Source: Paenibacillus ferrarius
Lineage (GTDB): Bacteria; Bacillota; Bacilli; Paenibacillales; NBRC-103111
Assembly (NCBI RefSeq): GCF_002027705.1
Contig: NZ_MBTG01000011.1
Coordinates: forward strand, 1 to 64,000
DNA: 64,000 bases
Reading direction: 5' to 3'
Positions 17,822 to 26,906 of this stretch are shown one piece after another; the first letter of the stretch is position 1, and each line of letters starts with the position of its first letter. Both the position numbers and the translations under genes were made by a program. A model generated the notes under the pieces. That model made no database searches. It saw nothing but the letters and a program-made list of their open reading frames with translations, and was not told the origin of the DNA.

Positions 17822-19804
17822 ATGACAGAGCAATTAAAATCGATTATGGCAAATGAAAATAACGATTTGTTTACAATCCGTACGCACACGCAGGGCCCAA
17901 AAGGCTCATTGCCACTAACAAAAGAAATGTTATTGCATGCTCCAAGCGGAGAATTGTTCGGACTTACCCAAAATGTTGGGATGGGGTGGAAACCGTCTCG
18001 CCTGAAGGGTAAACAGTATCTGTTGTTAAGCACGCAAGGAGGCATACGTAAGGAAGACGGGAGTCCAGTTGCTCTCGGCTATCATACCGGCCACTGGGAG
18101 GTTGGCCTGCTGACACAGGCTGCTGCAGAGGTGATCACAGAAAGCGGAGGGGTTCCTTTCGCCGGGTATGTGAGCGACCCTTGCGACGGCAGGTCCCAGG
18201 GCACGGAAGGCATGTTTGACTCTCTTCCTTACCGCAACGATGCAGCGATCGTTTTCCGGCGACTTATCCGCTCCTTGCCTACACGCAAAGGAGTGATCGG
18301 TGTGGCGACCTGCGACAAGGGACTGCCTGCCATGATGATTGCTCTCGCTGGGATGCACGAGCTCCCTTGCGTAATTGTGCCCGGCGGAGTGACATTACCT
18401 CCCACGGAGGGCGAAGATGCCGGGAAAATCCAAACCATAGGTGCAAGGTATGCTAATGGCGAAATCAGCCTAGAAGATGCTGCCGACCTCGGCTGTCGGG
18501 CTTGTGCCACACCGGGCGGAGGCTGCCAGTTTCTTGGAACGGCAGCTACTTCGCAGGTTATTGCAGAGGCTATGGGCATGACGGTGCCTCACGCTGCGCT
18601 TGCACCATCAGGACAGCCCGTATGGGAAGAGATGGCCAGGCAGTCGGCCCGCGCGATGATGACGCTAGAGGAAAAGGGAATCCGGATGAAGGATATATTG
18701 ACCGAAGCGTCCATCCACAATGCGATGGTTGTTCATGCGGCCTTCGGCGGATCGACCAATTTACTGCTGCATATCCCTGCTTTCGCTCATTCGGCAGGGC
18801 TGCCCATTCCGTCTGTTCAAGATTGGATTCGTATCAATAAAGCCGTACCAAGGCTAGTCAGCGTATTGCCGAATGGTCCGGAATATCATCCGACTGTGCG
18901 CGTGTTTTTGGCCGGAGGGGTACCGGAAGTGATGCTGCATCTCCGACGTTTGGGGGTACTGAAAGAAAATGCGTTGACCGTAACCGGTGAAACGCTGGGT
19001 ACTGTATTGGATTGGTGGGAAACGAGCGAGCGCCGAGGGCGGATGAGAAGTCTGCTTATGGAAATGGATGGCATCGATCCGGACTACGTAATTATGAGTC
19101 CAGAACATGCCAAAGAAAGGGGGTTGACCTCGACGGTTACGTTTCCTACTGGGAATCTGGCTCCGGAAGGTTCGGTGATTAAATCGACGGCGATTGACCC
19201 GTCAACTATTGGAGAGGATGGGGTATACCGCCATCGGGGCAATGCCAAGGTGTTTACCTCGGAGAAAGCGGCTATCTCGGCAATAAAGAAAGGCGGCATT
19301 CAAGCCGGAGATATTATGGTGTTGATTGGGCGCGGACCATTGGGTGCCGGGATGGAGGAGACCTATCAATTAACCTCAGCACTAAAGCATTTGCCGTTCG
19401 GCAAATACGTATCCTTAATTACCGACGCCCGGTTTTCGGGCGTATCCACAGGTGCCTGCATCGGTCATGTTGGACCTGAAGCGCTGGCTGGCGGTCCGAT
19501 TGGTAAACTGCGGGATGGAGATACAATCGACATCGTAGTTGACCGAAATCATTTGGAAGGCAGCATCCATTTTCTAGGCGATGGTGGCAAATTGCTGTCC
19601 CCAGAAGAAGGAGCCCGTGTGCTTGCTGCCCGCGACCCTCACCCAGAGCTCGCCTCAGACGAAAAACTACCAGCAGATACTCGTTTATGGGCTGCCTTAC
19701 AGTCTGTCAGCGGTGGAACCTGGGCAGGGAGTGTTTATGATGTGGATCGAATTCTCGCTGTATTGGAAGCAGGTACAAAAGCATTGGCTGTGCAGAACAA
19801 TTAG
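17822..19804 (+). CDS. YjhG/YagF-type pentonate (D-xylonate) dehydratase, IlvD/Edd family
   Basis: A 660-residue iron-sulfur dehydratase. It is close along its whole length to what I recall of Escherichia coli YjhG/YagF: '[26 protein letters not shown]', '[11 protein letters not shown]', '[15 protein letters not shown]', '[16 protein letters not shown]' and '[21 protein letters not shown]'. Three cysteines in those segments (DPC, TCDKG, GGGC) are the expected cluster ligands. It converts D-xylonate, or a related pentonate, to 2-keto-3-deoxypentonate. I chose ATG at 17822, after GGAAGGG; the frame opens at 17792 but has no ribosome site there. It is the last intact gene of the operon. No pentose dehydrogenase or transporter gene is linked. 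Confidence 0.92.
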   Translation: MTEQLKSIMANENNDLFTIRTHTQGPKGSLPLTKEMLLHAPSGELFGLTQNVGMGWKPSRLKGKQYLLLSTQGGIRKEDGSPVALGYHTGHWEVGLLTQAAAEVITESGGVPFAGYVSDPCDGRSQGTEGMFDSLPYRNDAAIVFRRLIRSLPTRKGVIGVATCDKGLPAMMIALAGMHELPCVIVPGGVTLPPTEGEDAGKIQTIGARYANGEISLEDAADLGCRACATPGGGCQFLGTAATSQVIAEAMGMTVPHAALAPSGQPVWEEMARQSARAMMTLEEKGIRMKDILTEASIHNAMVVHAAFGGSTNLLLHIPAFAHSAGLPIPSVQDWIRINKAVPRLVSVLPNGPEYHPTVRVFLAGGVPEVMLHLRRLGVLKENALTVTGETLGTVLDWWETSERRGRMRSLLMEMDGIDPDYVIMSPEHAKERGLTSTVTFPTGNLAPEGSVIKSTAIDPSTIGEDGVYRHRGNAKVFTSEKAAISAIKKGGIQAGDIMVLIGRGPLGAGMEETYQLTSALKHLPFGKYVSLITDARFSGVSTGACIGHVGPEALAGGPIGKLRDGDTIDIVVDRNHLEGSIHFLGDGGKLLSPEEGARVLAARDPHPELASDEKLPADTRLWAALQSVSGGTWAGSVYDVDRILAVLEAGTKALAVQNN

Positions 19805-19819
19805 GAGGGGAATGATGAG

Positions 19820-20060
19820 ATGACCCATATTACGAACCCGATTTTGCCCGGATTCAATCCTTGTTCCTTCTATTTTTAGGGTAGATGATAATTACTATAT
19901 TGCCACATCCATGTTTGAATGGTTTCCCAGTGTTCAAATTCATCATTCAAAGGATCTTATACATTGGCAGCTGCTTCGTCACCCACTATCAAGAAAGTCT
20001 CAAATAAATATGGAAGGCAGCTTGGATTCGGTGGAATCTGGGTGCAAGTGGCTCGTCAAT
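19820..20060 (+). pseudogene. GH43 beta-xylosidase 5' remnant, frameshifted
   Basis: The first frame reads MTHITNPILPGFNPCSF and hits a stop. Shifting one base gives 'PSIFRVDDNYYIATSMFEWFPSVQIHHSKDLIHWQLL', the unmistakable N-terminus of GH43 beta-xylosidases, including the catalytic-base region. Similarity fades after 'SRKSQINMEG', and the remaining 400 residues are missing. It starts 15 bases after the pentonate dehydratase with a good ribosome site, so the operon once included xylo-oligosaccharide cleavage, which supports xylose as the pathway's source. Confidence 0.8.
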
Positions 20061-20125
20061 ATGCTTTGGGACGGGAATAAAGTAAGACCTGTTCAAAAAT
20101 ACGAGCATTTCACAAATCATATAAT

Positions 20126-20168
20126 AAAAGGTTGATCTACCGATGCAATGTAGATCAACTTATTTTTG
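20126..20168 (+). terminator. Intrinsic terminator after pentonate operon
   Basis: A perfect 10-base stem (20131-20140 with 20150-20159) and a 9-base loop are followed by TTATTTTT, directly after the GH43 remnant. Confidence 0.75.
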
Positions 20169-20194
20169 TATTTTTATTAATGATAATTAATTTG

Positions 20195-20286
20195 TTAGGG
20201 CTCTATAATGTCAGCGAGCGTATCAAATCTTTCTATCTCGGTGCTTCACGGCTAGAACTTACAAGCGAACAGGGAAAGGGCACATA
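20195..20286 (+). pseudogene. YesM-type histidine kinase C-terminal remnant
   Basis: The frame encodes 'LGLYNVSERIKSFYLGASR' then 'LELTSEQGKGT', the end of the ATPase domain of YesM-type kinases, where GL-NV-ER and GKGT are conserved. Nothing upstream is kinase-like. It runs straight into the response-regulator remnant, so a deletion removed the kinase end and regulator start. Confidence 0.6.
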
Positions 20287-20484
20287 CGGATTGTCGATGA
20301 CGAGCCACTGATTCTGAAGGGTCTTATGAAGAATGCTGGCATCTTCCACGTGATTGGACAGAGGGGAGGGTTCGAGAACAAGCATTACTTCACGAAGGTT
20401 TTCAAAAAATACATGGGCATCACTCCAGGAGCTTATCGTGAGGATGGAGTGACTGAATCTACCGATGGAGGGGATAGCTGTTGA
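20287..20484 (+). pseudogene. YesN-type response regulator remnant, internal deletion
   Basis: One open frame joins 'RIVDDEPLILKGL' (the acidic pocket and first helix of a receiver domain) to 'GGFENKHYFTKVFKKYMGITPGAYRE' (the last helix of an AraC-type DNA-binding domain). About 450 intervening residues are missing. With the kinase remnant just upstream, this is the collapsed regulatory pair of the adjacent GH95 gene, whose start codon overlaps its end. Confidence 0.7.
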
Positions 20485-22784
20485 CAGATCTTAAGCTGTT
20501 ATTTAAGAGTCCAGCAATGAAATGGGATGAGGCACTGCCAATCGGTAACGGCAGGCTGGGAGCGATGGTGTATGGACAGACGCAACAGGAACGACTGCAA
20601 TTAAACGAGGACTCCGTTTGGTACGGCGGATCACGGGATCGTAATAATCCGGATGCAAAGTCAAATCTTCCGGAAATCCGACGTTTAATATTTGAAGGAA
20701 AGTTGAAGGAAGCTGAGAGACTCGCTGTCATGGCGTTGTCCGGTTTACCGGAATCGCAGCGGCATTATTTACCTCTCGGTCATCTTTTACTTGACTTCTC
20801 TCTTCCAGACGGCGAACCGGATAATTACGAGCGCACACTAGATTTGGAAAGCGGCACTGTTACGGTCACCTTCAGTCAGGGCGGCGTTTTATTTAAGCGC
20901 GAGCTCTTTGCTAGTTACGTTGATCAGGCAATCATCATGAGGATTACAGCAAACCGGTCTGGTGAAATCGGTTTCACCTCACGTCTGGAGCGCGGCCGTT
21001 GGCGCTACGCTGACCATGCCGGACGAGAGGGAAACAACGCGATCTGGATGAGCGGTAATTGTGGCGGTGAGGGAGGCAACCAGTATGGTGTAGTACTTAG
21101 AGCAGCAGCTGAAGGCGGCATAGTGAAAGCGGTAGGCGAGCACCTGATTGTGGAGAACGCAAATAGTGTGACACTTGTTCTGTCCGCAGCAACGACATTC
21201 CGTTTTTTTGATCCTTTGGCAGAAGCAAGGGAGAAAGCGGAGATTGCCGTCCGTCTGGGTTATCAAGCGCTATATCGGAGACACCTAGACGACTATTGCG
21301 AATTATTTGGACGAGTATCGTTGTCGATGGTTACGGAAGACGTGGGAAACGGACGCATGAGCCTATCACATCGTATGGGCAGACTTAGCGGTGGAGAGTC
21401 CGATCCGGACCTTTTTACGCTTTATTTTCAGTTTGGCCGTTACTTGCTCATCTCCTCCAGCCGGCCTGGCTCGCTGCCCGCCAATTTGCAAGGTATCTGG
21501 AACGAGCACTTCCTTCCGCCGTGGGACAGCAAATATACGATCAACATCAATGCGCAGATGAATTACTGGCCGGCGGAATCGTGCGCGCTTTCCGAATGCC
21601 ACGAACCTCTCTTTGAGTTACTGGAACGGATGCGCGAACCTGGCCGGCATACGGCGTCCGTTATGTACGGCTGCAGGGGGTTTACTGCTCACCATAATAC
21701 CGATATCTGGGCGGATACTGCTCCACAAGATACATGGCTGCCCTCCACGTATTGGCCGATGGGAGCTGCCTGGCTCTCGCTGCATCTATGGGAGCATTAC
21801 CAATTTACAATGGACGTGGAGTTTCTCAGCAACGCTTACGACACCATGCGGGAAGCTGCGTTGTTCTTGATTGATTACGTAGTGGAAACTCCGGGAGGTG
21901 AGCTGGTTACCTGCCCATCTGTGTCACCAGAGAATACATATATCCTTCCAAATGGAGAATCTGGCGTACTATGTGCCGGACCATCGATGGACACGCAGAT
22001 CATTCGTGAACTGTTCACAGCAGTACTAGAGACTGAACGGATACTCGGCATCCGGAAAAGTGAGGCGCTAGGACCGAAGTTACAACGAGTACTGATGAAG
22101 CTTCCCCAGTCCAAAATTGGACGGTACGGCCAACTTCAGGAATGGTATGAAGATTACGAAGAGGCGGAGCCGGGTCATCGCCATATCTCCCATTTATTTG
22201 CCTTGCATCCCGGTAGCCAGATTACGCCCGACGGAACGCCCGAACTGGCGGCAGCTGCACTGTGTACGCTGGAGCGGCGTTTGGTGAACGGCGGAGGCCA
22301 TACTGGATGGAGTCGAGCATGGATCATTAATTTCTGGGCTAGACTTAGGAACGGCGAGGAAGCGATGAACAATCTTAACGCGCTTCTCACACATTCGACG
22401 CTGCCAAACTTTTTTGATAATCATCCGCCATTCCAGATCGATGGGAACTTTGGAGGTGCGGCTGCGATCGCTGAAATGCTTCTTCAGAGCCATGCAGGCG
22501 AAATCCATCTTTTGCCTGCTCTACCAAAGGCGTGGCATTCGGGGAAGGTGACGGGTCTTCGCGCCAGAGGCGGCTTCTCGGTCGGCATTGAGTGGGCGGA
22601 AGGAGAGCTGCAAGCCGCTCGAGTTGTTTCTGATAAAGGCGCTGGCCTATGCAAGGTGCGTAGCAGCATCCAAGTAACGGTAACGGCTAACGGAGCACCG
22701 ATCGTTGTTTTGCAGGAGGATGGGGTCGTCGTCTTCGAGACCGTTGTTGGAGGAGTATATAATCTCGAGGCATCCATATCGTAA
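20481..22784 (+). CDS. GH95 glycoside hydrolase (alpha-L-fucosidase/galactosidase family)
   Basis: A 767-residue GH95 enzyme of normal length without a signal peptide, so probably intracellular. The N-terminal '[25 protein letters not shown]' and '[11 protein letters not shown]' are typical. The (alpha/alpha)6 barrel shows '[13 protein letters not shown]', '[21 protein letters not shown]' and '[20 protein letters not shown]', which hold the catalytic Asn, Glu and Asp residues known from the Bifidobacterium fucosidase. GH95 enzymes release alpha-1,2-fucose or L-galactose. It starts with TTG at 20481, 8 bases after GGAGGGG. Its own regulators upstream have decayed. Confidence 0.92.
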   Translation: MTDLKLLFKSPAMKWDEALPIGNGRLGAMVYGQTQQERLQLNEDSVWYGGSRDRNNPDAKSNLPEIRRLIFEGKLKEAERLAVMALSGLPESQRHYLPLGHLLLDFSLPDGEPDNYERTLDLESGTVTVTFSQGGVLFKRELFASYVDQAIIMRITANRSGEIGFTSRLERGRWRYADHAGREGNNAIWMSGNCGGEGGNQYGVVLRAAAEGGIVKAVGEHLIVENANSVTLVLSAATTFRFFDPLAEAREKAEIAVRLGYQALYRRHLDDYCELFGRVSLSMVTEDVGNGRMSLSHRMGRLSGGESDPDLFTLYFQFGRYLLISSSRPGSLPANLQGIWNEHFLPPWDSKYTININAQMNYWPAESCALSECHEPLFELLERMREPGRHTASVMYGCRGFTAHHNTDIWADTAPQDTWLPSTYWPMGAAWLSLHLWEHYQFTMDVEFLSNAYDTMREAALFLIDYVVETPGGELVTCPSVSPENTYILPNGESGVLCAGPSMDTQIIRELFTAVLETERILGIRKSEALGPKLQRVLMKLPQSKIGRYGQLQEWYEDYEEAEPGHRHISHLFALHPGSQITPDGTPELAAAALCTLERRLVNGGGHTGWSRAWIINFWARLRNGEEAMNNLNALLTHSTLPNFFDNHPPFQIDGNFGGAAAIAEMLLQSHAGEIHLLPALPKAWHSGKVTGLRARGGFSVGIEWAEGELQAARVVSDKGAGLCKVRSSIQVTVTANGAPIVVLQEDGVVVFETVVGGVYNLEASIS

Positions 22785-22807
22785 ATTTTTTGGGCCGTCA
22801 GGGCGGT

Positions 22808-22950
22808 GAAATTTCGGAACTTGCTAACTCGAATATCAAAATCAGTGAAATTGCCGAGGGAGTCGGGAATATGTGGGCACTCCCTCTTCAAGGCGTTCAA
22901 GAAAGGCAAACACCGATTATGTTCCGTGAGGAGCAACAGCGAGTAACAAA
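22808..22950 (+). pseudogene. AraC-type DNA-binding domain remnant
   Basis: One frame gives 'LANSNIKISEIAEGVG', the start of the second AraC helix-turn-helix. A shifted frame continues 'HSLFKAFKK', and the first frame resumes 'TPIMFREEQQ'. Together these match the helix, signature and end of AraC-type regulators with two frameshifts. It lies between the GH95 gene and the next importer and is not expressed as an intact protein. Confidence 0.5.
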
Positions 22951-23046
22951 ATTAACAACACCTCTTTTGTTAGAGAATTTGTGGACAGTCCTTAATCCGT
23001 TTAAAGGAGAGAAGATGTTTGATATTTTGTAGGGCTTTGCACACAA

Positions 23047-23060
23047 TGACGGCGCTTACA
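23047..23060. promoter_or_regulatory. Weak cre-like site
   Basis: TGACGGCGCTTACA agrees with the cre consensus at 12 of 14 positions. It lies 40 bases upstream of the -35 element of the importer operon, so it may contribute to CcpA control. Confidence 0.3.
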
Positions 23061-23099
23061 TTACAACAAGATTTGGTAAGTAAAGTAAAGAGTTGTACA

Positions 23100-23128
23100 T
23101 TGTCTGGATGTTTTGCCAACCCTATAAT
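23100..23128 (+). promoter_or_regulatory. Sigma-A promoter of the second importer operon
   Basis: TTGTCT (23100-23105), a 17-base gap and TATAAT (23123-23128) form a good vegetative promoter 60 bases before the binding-protein start codon. Confidence 0.6.
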
Positions 23129-23187
23129 GAAAACATAACCACGTCACTGCAGTGATAGCTCTAAATACTCAATATAGGGGGATGTAC

Positions 23188-24909
23188 ATGAAGCTAAACC
23201 AACACAAAATGAAAGCGTTGTCTGTTTCCTTACTCGCCATAACAACGCTCATATCGGCATGCACCAGCCAAAACAATTCAACGAGTACTGGAAAGAATGA
23301 AGCAGTGAGCACTGCCGGGAATACCGATGTGAAAGGTGCAAATATAGAACCGCTTGGCAAGTATGATCCACCAATTGAGGTGTCGTTTGTCCGGAACCTC
23401 AACGATGTTGTTGAGAATAACGTACTCGGTGTGCTAAAAGGCGAAACGTTTGAAGACAACCGATGGACACGTCTATATAAGGAACAGCTCGGCATCAATA
23501 TTAAAAATAATTGGGTCGTAAAGGGGAGCGATACTTCTGATCAGTATTTACAGAAACTGAATGTAACGCTGGCCTCTGGCGATCTGCCTGATGTTATTCC
23601 AGTGAACGCGACTCAGTTAAAGCAATTAGCAGATTCCGGCCAAATTGAAGATATGACAGCTTTGTATGAGAAATATGCGGCTCCCCTAACCAAAGAGATC
23701 TTATCGCAAGAAGGGAAAAGCCCATTCGATGCTGCTACGATCGATGGCAAACTGATGGCGATCCCGCAGGTCGACTCCTCGCTTGAACGCGCTATGTTTA
23801 TCTGGATTCGTACGGATTGGCTTAACAAATTAGACTTACAGCCGCCAAAGACGATGGCAGATGTACAAACGATTTCAAAAGCATTTGCCGAGAAGGACCC
23901 GGATGGCAATGGGAAAAAAGATACATTTGGCCTCGGTTTAAACAAAGCTTTGTGGGGAGGAGCTATAGGGTTAGAGGGGTTCATGGCAGGGTATAAGGCT
24001 TATCCGAATATGTGGATTACCGATGCATCCGGAAAGCTGATGTTTGGCGGTATTCAGCCGGAAGTTAAGAAAGCGCTTCAAGCCCTTCAAGGCATGTTTA
24101 AGAATGGAGAAATTGATCAGGAATTCGGGATTAAAGACGGTGGCAAGGTATCTGAGCAAATAGCTGCTGGCAAGATCGGAATGGAGTATGGCGAACAGTG
24201 GAACTCGATCTGGCCGCTTCAATTGAACCGTAACAATGATCCGAATGCACAATGGCGGGCATTCCCGATCGTTTCGGAGTCCGGAGATACACCTAAAGTT
24301 CCTTTAAGGTTCAGTACAAGCAAGTTTTTTGCGGTAAAAAAAGGTTTCAAGCATCCTGAGGCGGTTATCAAGCTGTTCAATATGCATCTGGAGAAAAACT
24401 TTGGCAAAACAGCGGAGTTTGACAAATACTATGCACCGCCGGAAGCAGAAAGCGTATGGCAGCTGTCGCCGGTAACTCCAAGCCCGGTAAAGAAAAATGT
24501 AGAGGCATTCAGAGCGATCGATGCGGCACGTAAAGCGAACGACTTCTCGACCCTGAAGGGAGAAGCTAAAACGATTCAAGGCAAGATAGAGGCTTTCAAT
24601 TCGGGTTCAAAAGAAGGGTTTGCCTTGTGGGGTTGGGAACGCATTTATGGTCCGGAAGGCTCTGAGGGTGTCGTTGACCAGTACGATAAAAATAGTCAAT
24701 TCCTGATGGATAAATTCGTAGGCGCACCTACGCCAACGATGGTTGAGCGGAAATCGACTTTAGAGAAATTAATGAATGAGACATATACCAAAATTATTAT
24801 GGGCGGCTCTGTAGATGAATTCGATAAGTTTGTGAAAGACTGGACTAAGCTAGGCGGCGAGCAAATTACGAAAGAAGTCAATGAATGGTATGCAGCAACG
24901 AAGAAGTAG
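23188..24909 (+). CDS. LplA-type extracellular solute-binding lipoprotein
   Basis: A 573-residue sugar-binding lipoprotein. A basic N-terminus and hydrophobic core lead to the lipobox 'ISACTSQ' near residue 24, then a low-complexity linker. The mature part has LplA-family traits such as 'WIRTDWLNKLDLQPPKTMADVQTISKAFAEKDPDGNGKKDTFGL'. I chose ATG 23188, 6 bases after AGGGGG; ATG 23182 is too close to it. It precedes two permease genes and a two-component system, so uptake and sensing of the same oligosaccharide is likely. A terminator-like stem-loop separates it from the permeases. Confidence 0.92.
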   Translation: MKLNQHKMKALSVSLLAITTLISACTSQNNSTSTGKNEAVSTAGNTDVKGANIEPLGKYDPPIEVSFVRNLNDVVENNVLGVLKGETFEDNRWTRLYKEQLGINIKNNWVVKGSDTSDQYLQKLNVTLASGDLPDVIPVNATQLKQLADSGQIEDMTALYEKYAAPLTKEILSQEGKSPFDAATIDGKLMAIPQVDSSLERAMFIWIRTDWLNKLDLQPPKTMADVQTISKAFAEKDPDGNGKKDTFGLGLNKALWGGAIGLEGFMAGYKAYPNMWITDASGKLMFGGIQPEVKKALQALQGMFKNGEIDQEFGIKDGGKVSEQIAAGKIGMEYGEQWNSIWPLQLNRNNDPNAQWRAFPIVSESGDTPKVPLRFSTSKFFAVKKGFKHPEAVIKLFNMHLEKNFGKTAEFDKYYAPPEAESVWQLSPVTPSPVKKNVEAFRAIDAARKANDFSTLKGEAKTIQGKIEAFNSGSKEGFALWGWERIYGPEGSEGVVDQYDKNSQFLMDKFVGAPTPTMVERKSTLEKLMNETYTKIIMGGSVDEFDKFVKDWTKLGGEQITKEVNEWYAATKK

Positions 24910-24915
24910 ATGCGG

Positions 24916-24951
24916 GCAGAGGACGGGTTAACCATCCTTCCTCTGCTTTTT
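24916..24951 (+). terminator. Stem-loop terminator between binding-protein and permease genes
   Basis: An 8-base stem (24916-24923 with 24939-24946) is followed by TTTTT. Because the same-direction permease gene starts 27 bases later without a clear promoter, it probably acts as a partial terminator or mRNA stabiliser, giving excess binding protein. Confidence 0.7.
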
Positions 24952-24977
24952 ATGCATTAAATAATGGAGGTTATTTT

Positions 24978-25880
24978 ATGGGTATCGGGAAAATGTGGAG
25001 AGAGCTTCCGCTGCATCTAATGATGTTACCGGGATTAGTACTCATTGTGCTATTCTCATATGTCCCAATGGCGGGAATTATCATTGCATTTCAAAAATTC
25101 ATCCCTGCAAAGGGATTATTTGGTGACCAGCGATGGGTGGGGTTGGATAATTTCAGATATGTCATGAACCTGCCTAGCTTTAATCAGGTCCTGTGGAATA
25201 CCCTCTTTATTTCAAGTCTTAAGCTTATTCTAGGCTTAATCGTGCCGATTATTTTCGCCATTCTTCTTAACGAATTGAAGAATGAGGTCATTAAAAGAAG
25301 CGTACAAACGACCATTTATTTACCGTATTTCCTCTCTTGGGTTGTTCTAGGAGGGATACTAATCGATATTCTATCGCCTTCTACCGGTATTGTTAACCAA
25401 TTATTAGGTGCTTTCGGTTTGAATAAGATATTTTTCCTTGGAGACAATCATTGGTTTCCGTTTACACTCATTTCATCGGATATATGGAAAAATTTTGGTT
25501 ATGGGACTATCGTGTATTTGGCGGCTATCACGGGCATTGACCCTGGCTTATACGAATCTGCCACGATTGACGGCGCAAACCGCTGGCATAAGATATGGCA
25601 TATCACGATTCCAGGCATGCGAATGGTCATTGTCTTGTTATCAGTTCTCAGTTTAGGACAGCTTTTGAACGCAGGCTTCGATCAAGTGTTCAATTTATAT
25701 AGCCCTCAGGTGTATGAAAGCGGCGATATTCTGGATACTTTTGTATATCGGATCGGATTATTGGATGCTCAATACGGTGTAGCAACGGCCGTCGGACTAT
25801 TCAAGTCGCTAGTTTCACTTATTTTAATTTCAAGTTCTTACTTTGTGGCCTATCGATTTGCAAAATATAGAATCTTCTAG
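24978..25880 (+). CDS. LplB-type carbohydrate ABC transporter permease
   Basis: A 300-residue permease with six predicted membrane segments, beginning MGIGKMWRELPLHLMMLPG. The EAA loop is 'YESATIDGANRWHKIWHITIPGM'. ATG 24978 has GGAGG 8 bases upstream; the longer frame from 24885 overlaps the binding-protein gene and is not used. It forms the channel with the next gene product. No ATPase gene is linked. Confidence 0.92.
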   Translation: MGIGKMWRELPLHLMMLPGLVLIVLFSYVPMAGIIIAFQKFIPAKGLFGDQRWVGLDNFRYVMNLPSFNQVLWNTLFISSLKLILGLIVPIIFAILLNELKNEVIKRSVQTTIYLPYFLSWVVLGGILIDILSPSTGIVNQLLGAFGLNKIFFLGDNHWFPFTLISSDIWKNFGYGTIVYLAAITGIDPGLYESATIDGANRWHKIWHITIPGMRMVIVLLSVLSLGQLLNAGFDQVFNLYSPQVYESGDILDTFVYRIGLLDAQYGVATAVGLFKSLVSLILISSSYFVAYRFAKYRIF

Positions 25881-25894
25881 GAGGAGGGAAAACC

Positions 25895-26821
25895 GTGGTA
25901 CAACCAACACCCAGTTCTGTGTCTGATACTTATCTCCGGGTACCCAAAAGTCGAATCCGATTCGAGTGGTTTTCCGTTCTGAATGTATCTTTTCTTATCA
26001 TCGTATCATTAATTTGTGTCCTCCCGTTAATTCATATCATTGCTATCTCGTTTAGTTCAAGTACGGCAGCCGCAGCAGGTCATGTAAAACTGTGGCCGGT
26101 TGACTTTACATTAGCCTCTTACAAGTTTACGGCTAGTCGGGGAGCATTTTGGCAGTCCATGCTTGTATCCTTAGAACGCATCGCGATCGGGACGCCGTTA
26201 AATTTGATTTTAACCATTCTCGTCGCATTTCCTTTATCCAAGGAAACGAAGGCGTTTCGCATGCGTATGGTTTATGCTTGGATTTTCTTCATCACGATGC
26301 TCTTTCATGGTGGTTTGATCCCTTGGTACTCGACACTTAAGCAATACAATATGCTGGATACGATTTGGGCGCTCGTGCTGCCCGGTGCGGTTCCCGTATT
26401 CAGCGTGGTCCTGCTGCTTAATTTCTTTCGAGAGGTGCCGAAGGAGCTGGAGGAGGCGGCGGTCATGGACGGTGCAAGCTATTGGACAACACTCTGGAAA
26501 ATTTATGTGCCGATATCCATGCCTGCTCTTGCAACTCTTGCCTTATTTTCCATGGTCGAACATTGGAACAGTTGGTTTGACGGCCTCCTGCTTATGGGAG
26601 ACCCTAGTCATTATCCGCTCCAGAGCTACATTCAAACGATCGTCATTCAACAAAATTTAACGAATATATCACGTGATGAAGCCTTGAATATGGCCCTTAT
26701 TTCTGATCGGACGCTGAAAGCTTCACAGATCTTCTTGGGCTCCCTTCCCATTATCTTGGCGTATCCTTTCCTGCAGAAGTATTTTGTTAAAGGGATTGTC
26801 CTCGGTAGTGTTAAGGGGTAG
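25895..26821 (+). CDS. YtcP-type carbohydrate ABC transporter permease
   Basis: A 308-residue permease that ends 'YFVKGIVLGSVKG', the YtcP-family tail. The EAA loop is 'LEEAAVMDGASYWTTLWKIYVPISMP', and six hydrophobic segments are visible. It starts with GTG at 25895 after AGGAGGAGGG, 14 bases from the end of the first permease, so both are co-expressed. Confidence 0.92.
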   Translation: MVQPTPSSVSDTYLRVPKSRIRFEWFSVLNVSFLIIVSLICVLPLIHIIAISFSSSTAAAAGHVKLWPVDFTLASYKFTASRGAFWQSMLVSLERIAIGTPLNLILTILVAFPLSKETKAFRMRMVYAWIFFITMLFHGGLIPWYSTLKQYNMLDTIWALVLPGAVPVFSVVLLLNFFREVPKELEEAAVMDGASYWTTLWKIYVPISMPALATLALFSMVEHWNSWFDGLLLMGDPSHYPLQSYIQTIVIQQNLTNISRDEALNMALISDRTLKASQIFLGSLPIILAYPFLQKYFVKGIVLGSVKG

Positions 26822-26833
26822 TGCATGGATGGC

Positions 26834-26879
26834 TTCCTAACCAAAATGCTTAGGAAACTTACAAGCTTCAGGCTATAAT
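26834..26879 (+). promoter_or_regulatory. Inverted repeat and -10 box before kinase gene
   Basis: TTCCTAA and TTAGGAA form a 7-base inverted repeat with a 9-base gap (26834-26856). It is followed 17 bases later by TATAAT (26874-26879). No T-run follows the repeat, so it looks more like an operator or weak promoter region than a terminator. Confidence 0.35.
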
Positions 26880-26906
26880 GGAAGAAAAAAGTTGGGGGCT
26901 TGTACC

